Assembly (NCBI RefSeq): GCF_015624505.1
Contig: NZ_CP061379.1
Span: 3,286,001 to 3,350,000, forward strand
Direction of reading: 5' to 3'
Length of the DNA: 64,000 nucleotides
Source of the DNA: Bradyrhizobium commune
GTDB taxonomy: Bacteria; Pseudomonadota; Alphaproteobacteria; Rhizobiales; Xanthobacteraceae
The position numbers and the translations under genes are program-made. The notes under the pieces are model-generated. The model ran no database searches and had not been told where the DNA came from. It saw only the letters and a list, made by a program, of their open reading frames with translations. Shown in pieces: positions 53,272 to 60,544 of the stretch. Position 1 is the stretch's first letter; each line of letters begins with the position of its first letter.

Positions 53272-55410
53272 ATGGCTGACGATGCGGTCCAGGCGTTGCC
53301 CAGTGATCCCGGCCTTCATGCGGTCGTCGCCTTGTTGCGTCTGAATGGCGTGGGGGTAAGCCCGGATCAGGTTCGGCATCAATTCGGCACCGGGATCGGC
53401 GTGACCGAGATCCTGCGCTGCGCCAAGGTCTTCGGTTTGAAGGCAAAGACGATCTCTGCGCGTTGGGAGCGGCTCGCCGGGATTCCGATGCCCTGCATCG
53501 CGGTCCTGCGCGATGGCGGATTTTTGCTGCTCGGCAAGGCCGGGGACGACAAGATCATTGTCCAGGCGCCGGAAGCTTCGAAGCCGGATCTCATGACCCG
53601 GGCCGAGTTTGAGGCCGTGTGGGATGGCCGGGCCATCCTGATTGCGAAGCGGGCACTCCTGACCGATCTCAGCCGACGCTTTGACATCACGTGGTTCCTC
53701 GGAGCCATGCAGAAATACCGGCGGTTGCTCGGCGAGGTCCTGGTCGGGTCGTTGTTCCTCCAGCTGTTCGCGCTCGTCTCGCCGCTGCTGTTCCAGGTCG
53801 TGATCGACAAGGTGCTGGTCCATCGCAGCATGACCACGCTGGACGTGCTGGTGGCCGGGCTGATTGCGATCGCGGTGTTCGAGACCATCCTCGGAGCGCT
53901 CCGCACTTACCTGTTCTCGCACACGACCAATCGCATCGACGTCGAATTGGGTGCGCGGCTGTTTCGGCATCTGCTGGCGCTTCCGATCGGATATTTCCGG
54001 GCGCGGCGCGTTGGCGACTCCGTTGCCCGGGTGCGTGAGCTGGAGAACATCCGCAACTTTCTCACCAGCTCTGCCTTGACGATCGTGATCGATCTGTTCT
54101 TCACCATCGTCTTCATCGTGGTGATGTGGTTTTATTCGCCGCTGCTGACGCTGGTCACGCTCGCCTCGTTTCCGTTCTACATCGCCATATCAGCGGGGGT
54201 CAGTCCCGCCTTTCGCTGGCGGCTCGACGAGAAATTCCAGCGTGGCGCGGAGAACCAGGCCTTCCTGGTCGAGTGCGTCGCGGGCGTCGAGACGCTGAAG
54301 GCGATGGCGCTGGAGCCGCAGATGCAGCGGCGCTGGGAGGAGCAGCTCGCCGCTTACGTCGCGGCGAGCTTCCGCGTCATCAGCCTCGGCAACACCGCAA
54401 GCCAGGCGATCCAGCTCGTCAGCAAGGTCGCGACCGCCGCGATCCTCTATTTCGGCGCCAAGCTCGTCATTGCGGGCGATCTGACCGTCGGCGAGCTCGT
54501 CGCCTTCAATCTCCTGTCCGGCCGTGTCAGTGCACCGGTGCTCCGTCTGGCGCAGATCTGGCAGGATTTCCATCAGGCACGGTTGTCGGTGCAGCGCCTC
54601 GGCGACATCCTGAACACGCAAGCCGAGCCCGTGTATACCCCGGGGCGGGCGGCGTTGCCCGCGATCCGCGGTGATATCAGGTTCGAGCATGTCACCTTTC
54701 GATACCGCATCGACGGACCCGAGATCCTCAGCGATGTCAGTGTGAGCGTGCCGGCGGGGCAGTTCGTCGGCGTCGTCGGCACGTCGGGATCCGGCAAGAG
54801 CACGCTCGCCAAGCTCATCCAGCGGCTCTACATCCCCGAGAGCGGGCGGGTGCTGGTGGACGGCACTGATCTGGCGATGGTCGATCCGACCTGGCTGCGC
54901 CGACAGATCGGGATCGTTTTGCAGGAGAACATCCTGTTCAACCGCACGGTCCGCGACAACATCGCGCTTACCGATCCCGCAATGCCGATCGAGCGCGTGA
55001 TCGAGGCCGCCAGGCTGGCCGGCGCGCACGAGTTCATCCTCGAGCTTCCCGAGGGCTACGACACGGTCGTCGGTGAGCAGGGCAGCACCTTGTCGGGCGG
55101 CCAGCGGCAGCGGATCGCGATCGCGCGGGCGCTGGTGACCAATCCGCGCATCCTGATCCTCGATGAGGCGACCAGCGCGCTCGATTATGAGAGCGAGCGG
55201 ATCGTGCAGCAGAACATGATTCAGATCGCAAAAGGGCGGACCGTCTTCGTGATCGCGCATCGTCTGTCGACGCTGCGGATGGCCCACCGCATCATCACGA
55301 TGGATCGCGGCCGTTTGATCGAGGACGGCACCCATGAGGAGCTGATCAAGACCGGCGGCCGCTACGCCACGCTGTTCCGGCTTCAGGCGGGCTTGCATGA
55401 AATCAGCTAG
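53272..55410 (+). CDS. Type I secretion system ABC transporter with C39-like domain
   Basis: The product is 712 aa with HlyB-like order. An N-terminal C39-like domain (about 1-130) comes first, in which the position of the catalytic Cys is occupied by other residues (GLHAVVALLRLNG), so it cannot cut a leader and probably binds substrate. A six-helix membrane domain (about 150-440) follows, then an ATPase domain (about 470-705) with Walker A GTSGSGKST at 503-511, signature LSGGQRQR and Walker B ILILDEAT. It powers export through HlyD and a TolC. It overlaps hlyD by 14 bp. The divergent SLS protein gene is its likely substrate. Confidence 0.93.
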   Translation: MADDAVQALPSDPGLHAVVALLRLNGVGVSPDQVRHQFGTGIGVTEILRCAKVFGLKAKTISARWERLAGIPMPCIAVLRDGGFLLLGKAGDDKIIVQAPEASKPDLMTRAEFEAVWDGRAILIAKRALLTDLSRRFDITWFLGAMQKYRRLLGEVLVGSLFLQLFALVSPLLFQVVIDKVLVHRSMTTLDVLVAGLIAIAVFETILGALRTYLFSHTTNRIDVELGARLFRHLLALPIGYFRARRVGDSVARVRELENIRNFLTSSALTIVIDLFFTIVFIVVMWFYSPLLTLVTLASFPFYIAISAGVSPAFRWRLDEKFQRGAENQAFLVECVAGVETLKAMALEPQMQRRWEEQLAAYVAASFRVISLGNTASQAIQLVSKVATAAILYFGAKLVIAGDLTVGELVAFNLLSGRVSAPVLRLAQIWQDFHQARLSVQRLGDILNTQAEPVYTPGRAALPAIRGDIRFEHVTFRYRIDGPEILSDVSVSVPAGQFVGVVGTSGSGKSTLAKLIQRLYIPESGRVLVDGTDLAMVDPTWLRRQIGIVLQENILFNRTVRDNIALTDPAMPIERVIEAARLAGAHEFILELPEGYDTVVGEQGSTLSGGQRQRIAIARALVTNPRILILDEATSALDYESERIVQQNMIQIAKGRTVFVIAHRLSTLRMAHRIITMDRGRLIEDGTHEELIKTGGRYATLFRLQAGLHEIS

Positions 55411-56830
55411 CAACAAGGTTGTGCCGTTCCCGGCGAGCAAGGCGCCTGCGAGAAGCAGGGACGAGATTGCGTTTCTGCCGGCGGCGCTGGAGATCGTCGA
55501 AGCGCCGCCCAATCCGGTCGGCCGTGCCGTCGGCGCCACGATTGTTGCGGCCTTCGCGGTTGCGATCGTCTGGGCTTGCTTCGGCACCGTCGACATCGTT
55601 GCGGTGGCGCCGGGGAAGGTGATCCCGAGCGGCCGCACCAAGGTGATCCAGCCGTTCGAGACCAGCGTCGTGCGTTCGATCAAGGTTGCCGACGGTCAGA
55701 CGGTGCGGGCAGGGGATGTGCTGGTCGATCTCGACTCGACGATGAACGAGGCCGAGCTGGGGCATCTCAAGAGCGATCTGGTCGGTGCCCAGCTCGAGGC
55801 GGCGCGGTTGCGCGCGGCGCTCACCGACGGCGGCGATCCCGTCGCCAACTTCCATCCGCCGGAGGGAGCTCCCGCCGAGCTCGTGCAGGTGCAGCGGCGG
55901 TTCCTGGCGAGCCAGACCGCCGAGCAGACCGCCAAGCTGGCGTCGATCGAACACCAGGTCGCGCAGAAGGAGGCCGAGCGGGCGACGATCACGGCGACGA
56001 TCGGCAAGCTCGAAGCGACGATCCCGCTGCTCCAGCAGCGCGTCGACATGCGCAAGCAGCTGTTCGACAAGGAGCTGGGGTCGAAGATCTTCTATCTCCA
56101 GGAGCTGCAGGATCTGGTCGGCCAGCAGCAGGATCTTGTGGTTCAACGGAGCCGATACAAGGAGGCCGATGCGGCGCTGGCTGCGCTGGTCGAGACCTCC
56201 ACCAAGACGACGGCCGAGTATCAGCGTTCGCTGTCGGATGACCTCGCCAAGGCCGAACAAAAGGCCGCGGGCCTGATGCAGGACGTCGTCAAGGCCGAGC
56301 AGAGGAGGAGCTTCCAGCGCCTGACGGCGCCGGTCGACGGCGTCATCCAGCAGCTCGCGATCCATACCGTCGGCGGCGTCGTCACCCCGGCGCAGGCGCT
56401 GATGGTGATCGTGCCGCTGGAAAGCCGGCTGGAGATCGAGGCGATGCTGTCGAACCGGGACATCGGCTTCATCGAGGTCGGCCAGGACGTGGCGGTCAAG
56501 ATCGATACCTTCAATTTCACCCGCTATGGCCTGTTGGACGGCAAGGTCACGAGCGTGTCGCACGACGCCATCACCCGCGACAGGCCCGCCGACAAGAACG
56601 GCGAGAAACCGCCGGGCGCGGAGGACAGCAGCGAGCCCAAGGGGCAGGAGCTGGTCTACTCGGCCCGGATATCGCCCGACCGGGGCCGGATGCTGATCGA
56701 CGGCAGATACGTCAATCTCTCACCCGGCATGGCCGTGACCGTCGAGATCAAGACCGGGACCCGCAGCATCATCAGCTATCTGTTATCGCCGCTGGCGCGC
56801 TATCGGCACGAGAGCCTGCGGGAGCGATAG
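55397..56830 (+). CDS. HlyD-family type I secretion periplasmic adaptor
   Basis: The product is 477 aa. One membrane helix (about 41-60) is followed by a biotinyl-lipoyl-like half (APGKVIPSGRTKVIQPFETSVVRSIKVADGQTVRAGDVL). A long coiled coil (about 110-295) and the return half (RLTAPVDGVIQQLAIHTVGGVVTPAQALMVIVP) come next, and the C-terminal beta domain matches HlyD signatures. It links the ABC transporter to an outer-membrane TolC-type channel, which is not encoded here. It starts inside the end of the transporter gene, so the two are co-translated. Confidence 0.93.
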   Translation: MKSASNKVVPFPASKAPARSRDEIAFLPAALEIVEAPPNPVGRAVGATIVAAFAVAIVWACFGTVDIVAVAPGKVIPSGRTKVIQPFETSVVRSIKVADGQTVRAGDVLVDLDSTMNEAELGHLKSDLVGAQLEAARLRAALTDGGDPVANFHPPEGAPAELVQVQRRFLASQTAEQTAKLASIEHQVAQKEAERATITATIGKLEATIPLLQQRVDMRKQLFDKELGSKIFYLQELQDLVGQQQDLVVQRSRYKEADAALAALVETSTKTTAEYQRSLSDDLAKAEQKAAGLMQDVVKAEQRRSFQRLTAPVDGVIQQLAIHTVGGVVTPAQALMVIVPLESRLEIEAMLSNRDIGFIEVGQDVAVKIDTFNFTRYGLLDGKVTSVSHDAITRDRPADKNGEKPPGAEDSSEPKGQELVYSARISPDRGRMLIDGRYVNLSPGMAVTVEIKTGTRSIISYLLSPLARYRHESLRER

Positions 56831-56898
56831 CAGCGTTGGCGTCAGGCGCGTTTCCGGATAGGCTTGCGCCCGACGAAGAAACGCCAGGGAACAACATC

Positions 56899-57300
56899 AT
56901 GCCCAAGCTCGATCATCTCCGCCCCAGCGGCCTGCATCACAATCCCGCTTACTCCCATGTCGTCACCGCCACCGGGGCGCGCACCATCTACATCTCCGGC
57001 CAGGTTTCGACCGATGAAGAAGGGCGCATCGTCGGCGAGGGCGATCTCGCCGCACAGACCACGCAGGTGATGCAGAATCTCGGTCTGGCGCTGAAAGCGG
57101 CCGGTGCGAGCTACTCGAATATCGTGAAGATCACGACCTTCGTGGTCGGCTACAAGCCGGAGCTGCGCCCGATCATCGGCAAGGCCCGCTCCGCCTTCTT
57201 CGAAGGCATGGAGCCGCCGGCCTCGACCCTCGTCGGCGTCTCCGCACTCGCCGCGCCGGAATGGCTGATCGAGATCGAGGCGGTGGCGGTCGCGGATTGA
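56899..57300 (+). CDS. RidA-family protein
   Basis: The product is 133 aa from ATG 56899, preceded by aggga. The fold is seen in TIYISGQVSTDEEGRIVGEGDLAAQTTQVMQNL, KITTFVVGY and PPASTLVGVSALAAPEWLIEIEAVAVA. The usual Arg of active enamine deaminases (R-P) is replaced by a PPAST segment; many members in this branch have lost that activity. It is a standalone gene between the secretion operon and the bipartite repeat. Confidence 0.88.
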   Translation: MPKLDHLRPSGLHHNPAYSHVVTATGARTIYISGQVSTDEEGRIVGEGDLAAQTTQVMQNLGLALKAAGASYSNIVKITTFVVGYKPELRPIIGKARSAFFEGMEPPASTLVGVSALAAPEWLIEIEAVAVAD

Positions 57301-57319
57301 GGGCTCGCCACAAAAATAT

Positions 57320-57407
57320 CGAAAACAACCCCATGCACAGTAGCGGACGGTCGCCGGCGTGACCCGTGGGGCACTCCGCGAAGCACTGGACACGTCGGGC
57401 AAAACAG
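57320..57407. repeat. Bipartite repeat, copy 2
   Basis: The 24-bp (57320-57343) and 14-bp (57394-57407) ends are identical to those at 32965-32988 and 33039-33052 and lie at exactly the same 50-bp distance. The middle here is about 70% GC and unrelated to that of copy 1. The copy sits between the RidA stop and the NUDIX region. Confidence 0.75.
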
Positions 57408-57411
57408 GGGC

Positions 57412-57549
57412 ATGATACGATCATCGGAAAATCCGCATTTGGCTCGGATCGGGGCCGCGCGAGGCCTGACTGTCCCGGATACCGACGCGCAGCGCGAATG
57501 GGTGGTGGCTTTCGGCAATGCGCTGGAAAACAAGCAGGTGGAGAAATGA
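57412..57549 (+). pseudogene. 45-codon reading frame coupled to the NUDIX gene, possible gene remnant
   Basis: The frame runs from ATG 57412 to a TGA that overlaps the NUDIX ATG as ATGA. Its codon use is coding-like, and the encoded end AQREWVVAFGNALENKQ is typical of a folded protein's C-terminal helix. It starts immediately after the bipartite repeat. It looks like the 3' remnant of a gene whose 5' part was replaced, or a short leader peptide. I cannot assign a family. Confidence 0.4.
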
Positions 57550-57962
57550 TTCTGCAAGATGCCATTCGGATCGCCGCGGCGCTGATCAGCCGCGACGATG
57601 GACGTGTGCTGCTCGTCAGGAAACGAGCCACTGAGGCCTTCATGCAGCCGGGCGGAAAGATCGAGGCCGGCGAGCATCCTCAGGCGGCGCTGAGGCGCGA
57701 ATTGTCCGAAGAGCTCGGGATCGAGGTCGATCCGAACGAGATGATCTATGTCGGACGCTACACGGCGCCTGCCGCGCATGAGCCGGGCCGGCAGGTCGAT
57801 GCGGAGATTTTCCGTGTGGCCGTCGCGCGGTCAGTCAATCCCGGCGCGGAGATCGAGGAGATCCTCTGGCTGGACCCTAATACGCCTGGATCGGTGAAGC
57901 TCGCACCTCTCACGCGCGACAAGCTGCTTCCGCTGTGCTCACGGCCTGCTGGAGCGGATTAA
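57546..57962 (+). CDS. NUDIX hydrolase
   Basis: The product is 138 aa. The Nudix box G-x5-E-x7-REUxEExGU is present (GGKIEAGEHPQAALRRELSEELGI, about 36-59), with the metal-binding EE pair. It probably hydrolyses a nucleoside diphosphate-linked substrate, with specificity unknown. It starts with ATGA overlapping the upstream short frame; its stop shares TTAA with the convergent ACT-domain gene. Confidence 0.93.
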   Translation: MILQDAIRIAAALISRDDGRVLLVRKRATEAFMQPGGKIEAGEHPQAALRRELSEELGIEVDPNEMIYVGRYTAPAAHEPGRQVDAEIFRVAVARSVNPGAEIEEILWLDPNTPGSVKLAPLTRDKLLPLCSRPAGAD

Positions 57963-58366
57963 TCCCGGCTTGCCTCCGATACATCTCGGAGAGCGGCCAT
58001 CGCATCTTCGATCATGTCGGAGGGAACGAAAAGATGGTCGTGGTGGAAGGCCGACACGGCGTTCACGCTGATACCGCAATCGGCCAGATGCGTGGTGATA
58101 GCCGCAAGGAAGCCAACCGCATCGAGCGCAGAGTGAACCGTCAAGCTAATCAGGCGTGAAGGGAATGCGTACTGCAATCCCGCTGCTTCGGCTTCTTCAA
58201 GCAGGATCACCAGCGTCGTTCCTTCCTGCTCGCGGAACGTCATGCGCGGATTGAGTGTTGCAGGAATGCGATCGCTTGCGGCGATTGTGCAGAACACGAA
58301 GACACCCGGCTGAATCTCCGGCTTCATGTCTCTCAGGAGCAAGTCGAGATCGCGTTCGCCTGCCAT
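57959..58366 (-). CDS. ACT-domain protein
   Basis: The product is 135 aa. The start ATG at 58366 overlaps the dinB stop as TGATG and is preceded by ggaggag inside dinB. The pattern FVFCTIAASDRIPATLNPRMTFREQEGTTLVILLEEAE, then ISLTVHSALDAVGFLAAITTHLADCGISVNAVSAFHHDHLFVP, is that of the COG3602 ACT-type protein. ACT domains bind small ligands such as amino acids; ligand unknown. It is the last gene of the dinB operon, so its expression is tied to dinB. Confidence 0.8.
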   Translation of the reverse strand: MAGERDLDLLLRDMKPEIQPGVFVFCTIAASDRIPATLNPRMTFREQEGTTLVILLEEAEAAGLQYAFPSRLISLTVHSALDAVGFLAAITTHLADCGISVNAVSAFHHDHLFVPSDMIEDAMAALRDVSEASRD

Positions 58367-59655
58367 CACTCCTCCGCCTTCTCCGGCCCCTCATACGCAA
58401 TGCCACGGATCACCGCGGCGCTGCCGAACTTCTTGCGCAAACTGTCCACCGCGCGCTCGGCATGCGCGGCGCGGCGGTCGAGCATGTCGGTGTCGTCGGC
58501 GGGCGAGCCCTCGCGCAATGCGCTGACGCCAGCGCCCATCAGGCGGAAGGCGGTGCCGTCGATCTCTTTCGCCAGCATCTCGCGGCAGATCGAGAAGATC
58601 TTCGCGGCAAGCTGCGTTGGCGCCGCGATCGACTGCGAGCGGGTGCGCTGGCGGAAATCGGCGGTCTTCAGCTTCAGCGTGACGGTCGAGCCCGCGAGTT
58701 CGCTGCTCTTGAGCCGCGACGACGTCTTTTCGCACAGCCGCCACAGGATCTTCTCGAGCGACGCGAAATCGCGGATGTCGGTCTCGAAGGTGGTTTCGCT
58801 CGAAATCGTCTTGGCGCCCCGGTCAGGTTCGACACGGCGGTCGTCGATGCCGCGCGCGAGCCGCCACAGCCTGCGGCCGTCGCTCGGGAACTGACGCATC
58901 AGCTCGATCTCGTCGGCCTTCTGGAGATCGGCAATGATGCGGAAGCCGCGCTGCACCAGGCGCTCCTGCGTGGCCGGGCCGACGCCGAAGATGAAGCCGA
59001 CCGGCTTCTCGGCCAGCATCAAGCGCGCGTCTTCCTGATCGAGCGCGGCAAAGCCGCGCGGCTTGTCGAGATCCGAGGCGATCTTGGCCAGAAACTTGTT
59101 GCAGGACAGGCCCACCGAGACGCTGATGCCGACATCGCGCTCGACATCGCGGGCAAAGCGCGCCAGCACCTTTGCCGGGATCATGCCATGCACCCGCTCG
59201 GTGCCGGAGAGGTCGAGGAACGCCTCATCGATCGAGAGCGGCTCGACCAACGGCGTCAGCGCCTGCATGGCCTGCCGCACCTCGCGGCCAACGCGGACAT
59301 ATTTGGCCATGTCCGGCCTGATCACGGTCGCATGCGGGCAGGCCTCCAACGCCTTATACATCGGCATCGCCGAGCGCACGCCATAGGTGCGTGCGATGTA
59401 GCAGGCCGCCGACACCACGCCGCGTTTTCCCCCGCCGATGATGACGGGCCTGTCGGCGATATCAGGGTTGTCCCGCTTCTCGACCGTCGCGTAGAAGGCG
59501 TCGCAGTCGATATGGGCGATGGTCAGGCTGGCGAGCGCGGGGTGGCGGACCAGGCGAGGGGAACCGCAGGCCGAGCAGCGCCGCACGCCCATGTCGAGAT
59601 CGGCCAGACAATCCCGGCAGAAGCAGCGGGGCCCGGCCGGGTCGGGGACGCTCAC
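58366..59655 (-). CDS. dinB: DNA polymerase IV with N-terminal zinc-ribbon-like extension
   Basis: The product is 429 aa from a GTG that overlaps the DUF3572 stop as GTGA. The Y-family palm is clear: AHIDCDAFYATVE (Asp50), LSIDEAFLD and the GLSCNKFLAKIASDLDKP stretch, with the little-finger domain beyond about 270. Translesion synthesis and mutagenesis are its known role. The first about 35 residues hold CFCRDC...RRCSACGS, a zinc-ribbon-like set not found in E. coli DinB. The C-terminal beta-clamp motif is not evident. It is the middle gene of a three-gene overlapping operon. Confidence 0.93.
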   Translation of the reverse strand: MSVPDPAGPRCFCRDCLADLDMGVRRCSACGSPRLVRHPALASLTIAHIDCDAFYATVEKRDNPDIADRPVIIGGGKRGVVSAACYIARTYGVRSAMPMYKALEACPHATVIRPDMAKYVRVGREVRQAMQALTPLVEPLSIDEAFLDLSGTERVHGMIPAKVLARFARDVERDVGISVSVGLSCNKFLAKIASDLDKPRGFAALDQEDARLMLAEKPVGFIFGVGPATQERLVQRGFRIIADLQKADEIELMRQFPSDGRRLWRLARGIDDRRVEPDRGAKTISSETTFETDIRDFASLEKILWRLCEKTSSRLKSSELAGSTVTLKLKTADFRQRTRSQSIAAPTQLAAKIFSICREMLAKEIDGTAFRLMGAGVSALREGSPADDTDMLDRRAAHAERAVDSLRKKFGSAAVIRGIAYEGPEKAEE

Positions 59656-60011
59656 GGCACGTCGCGCTCCCAGGTCCGGTCGCCGAGCGCGTCGCCCAGC
59701 ACCTGCCGCGCCGCGGCAACGTTGGTCGGATGCAGTTCCGAGGCCTTGGCAAAGGCCTTCACAGTGGCGTCATCGCGCAGCACGAAATCGAGCGCGCTGA
59801 GGAGGAAATTGGGGTCGGAGGCGGCGTTCCGCAGCGTCTCCGGGCCGACCCCCGTCTCAGCCAGGAACAGGCCCAGCCTTTCCGGGTCGCCCGCAATAAA
59901 GGACAGCGCCTGAATCGCAACGATTTCAGCGACTTCGCGGGGGTTGTGAACAGGCTTTTTCAAGGGCCCGGTTTGCCTTTCCGTTAACTTTCGGTGTCTA
60001 CTTTGCATCAT
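59652..60011 (-). CDS. DUF3572 family protein
   Basis: The product is about 119 aa and begins MMQSRHRKLTERQ (an ATG at 60008 would shorten it by one). The core AIQALSFIAGDPERLGLFLAETGVGPETLR..A.....L.AVLDFLL.DD..V matches DUF3572, a small helical family of alphaproteobacteria whose function I do not know. It is the first gene of the dinB operon and lies divergent from divK. The 153-bp gap between them holds both promoters. Confidence 0.85.
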   Translation of the reverse strand: MMQSRHRKLTERQTGPLKKPVHNPREVAEIVAIQALSFIAGDPERLGLFLAETGVGPETLRNAASDPNFLLSALDFVLRDDATVKAFAKASELHPTNVAAARQVLGDALGDRTWERDVP

Positions 60012-60164
60012 GCCCGAGTCTCCGCCGTGAGTCTTGCGACCCCAGACAAGCAACTGGAAACCACATCGCAGAAACTGGCCCCTCGGGTTTAACGAAACTA
60101 GAGCGAATCTGAGGCTAGTTTGAATCCAGTTTTCGAAGCGCCGGCGAGCGGCGCCTGAGGCGCT

Positions 60165-60530
60165 ATGGCTAAGACCGTCCTGATCGTGGAAGACAACGAG
60201 CTCAACATGAAGCTCTTCCGCGACCTGTTGGAGGCGCACGGCTACCAGACCTCGGGCACCAGCAACGGCTACGAGGCGCTCGACCTCGTGCGCAAGATGC
60301 GGCCCGACCTCGTGCTGATGGATATCCAATTGCCGCAGGTCTCGGGCCTCGAGGTGACGCGCTGGATCAAGGACGATCCGGAACTGCGCGCCATTCCCGT
60401 CGTCGCGGTCACGGCCTTCGCGATGAAGGGCGACGAAGAGCGCATCCGCGAGGGCGGCTGCGAAGCCTATTTGTCCAAGCCGATCTCGGTCGGCAAATTC
60501 ATTGAGACGGTCCGGCGTTTTATCGGATAG
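60165..60530 (+). CDS. divK: Single-domain response regulator DivK
   Basis: The product is 121 aa, a stand-alone receiver. The phospho-acceptor is Asp53 (VLMDIQLP), with acidic pair Glu9-Asp10 and Lys105 (YLSKPIS). It controls the CtrA pathway by acting on the histidine kinases DivL, PleC and DivJ, and is essential for cell-cycle polarity in Caulobacter and relatives. pleD follows 14 bp later, the conserved arrangement. Confidence 0.94.
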   Translation: MAKTVLIVEDNELNMKLFRDLLEAHGYQTSGTSNGYEALDLVRKMRPDLVLMDIQLPQVSGLEVTRWIKDDPELRAIPVVAVTAFAMKGDEERIREGGCEAYLSKPISVGKFIETVRRFIG

Positions 60531-60544
60531 GAAGTGAGCTCAAA

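Noticed and set aside
52865..53446. 193-codon minus-strand frame in the divergent regulatory region
   Set aside because: Arg/Ser/Pro-rich, no motif, overlaps the promoter and the start of the ABC transporter gene.
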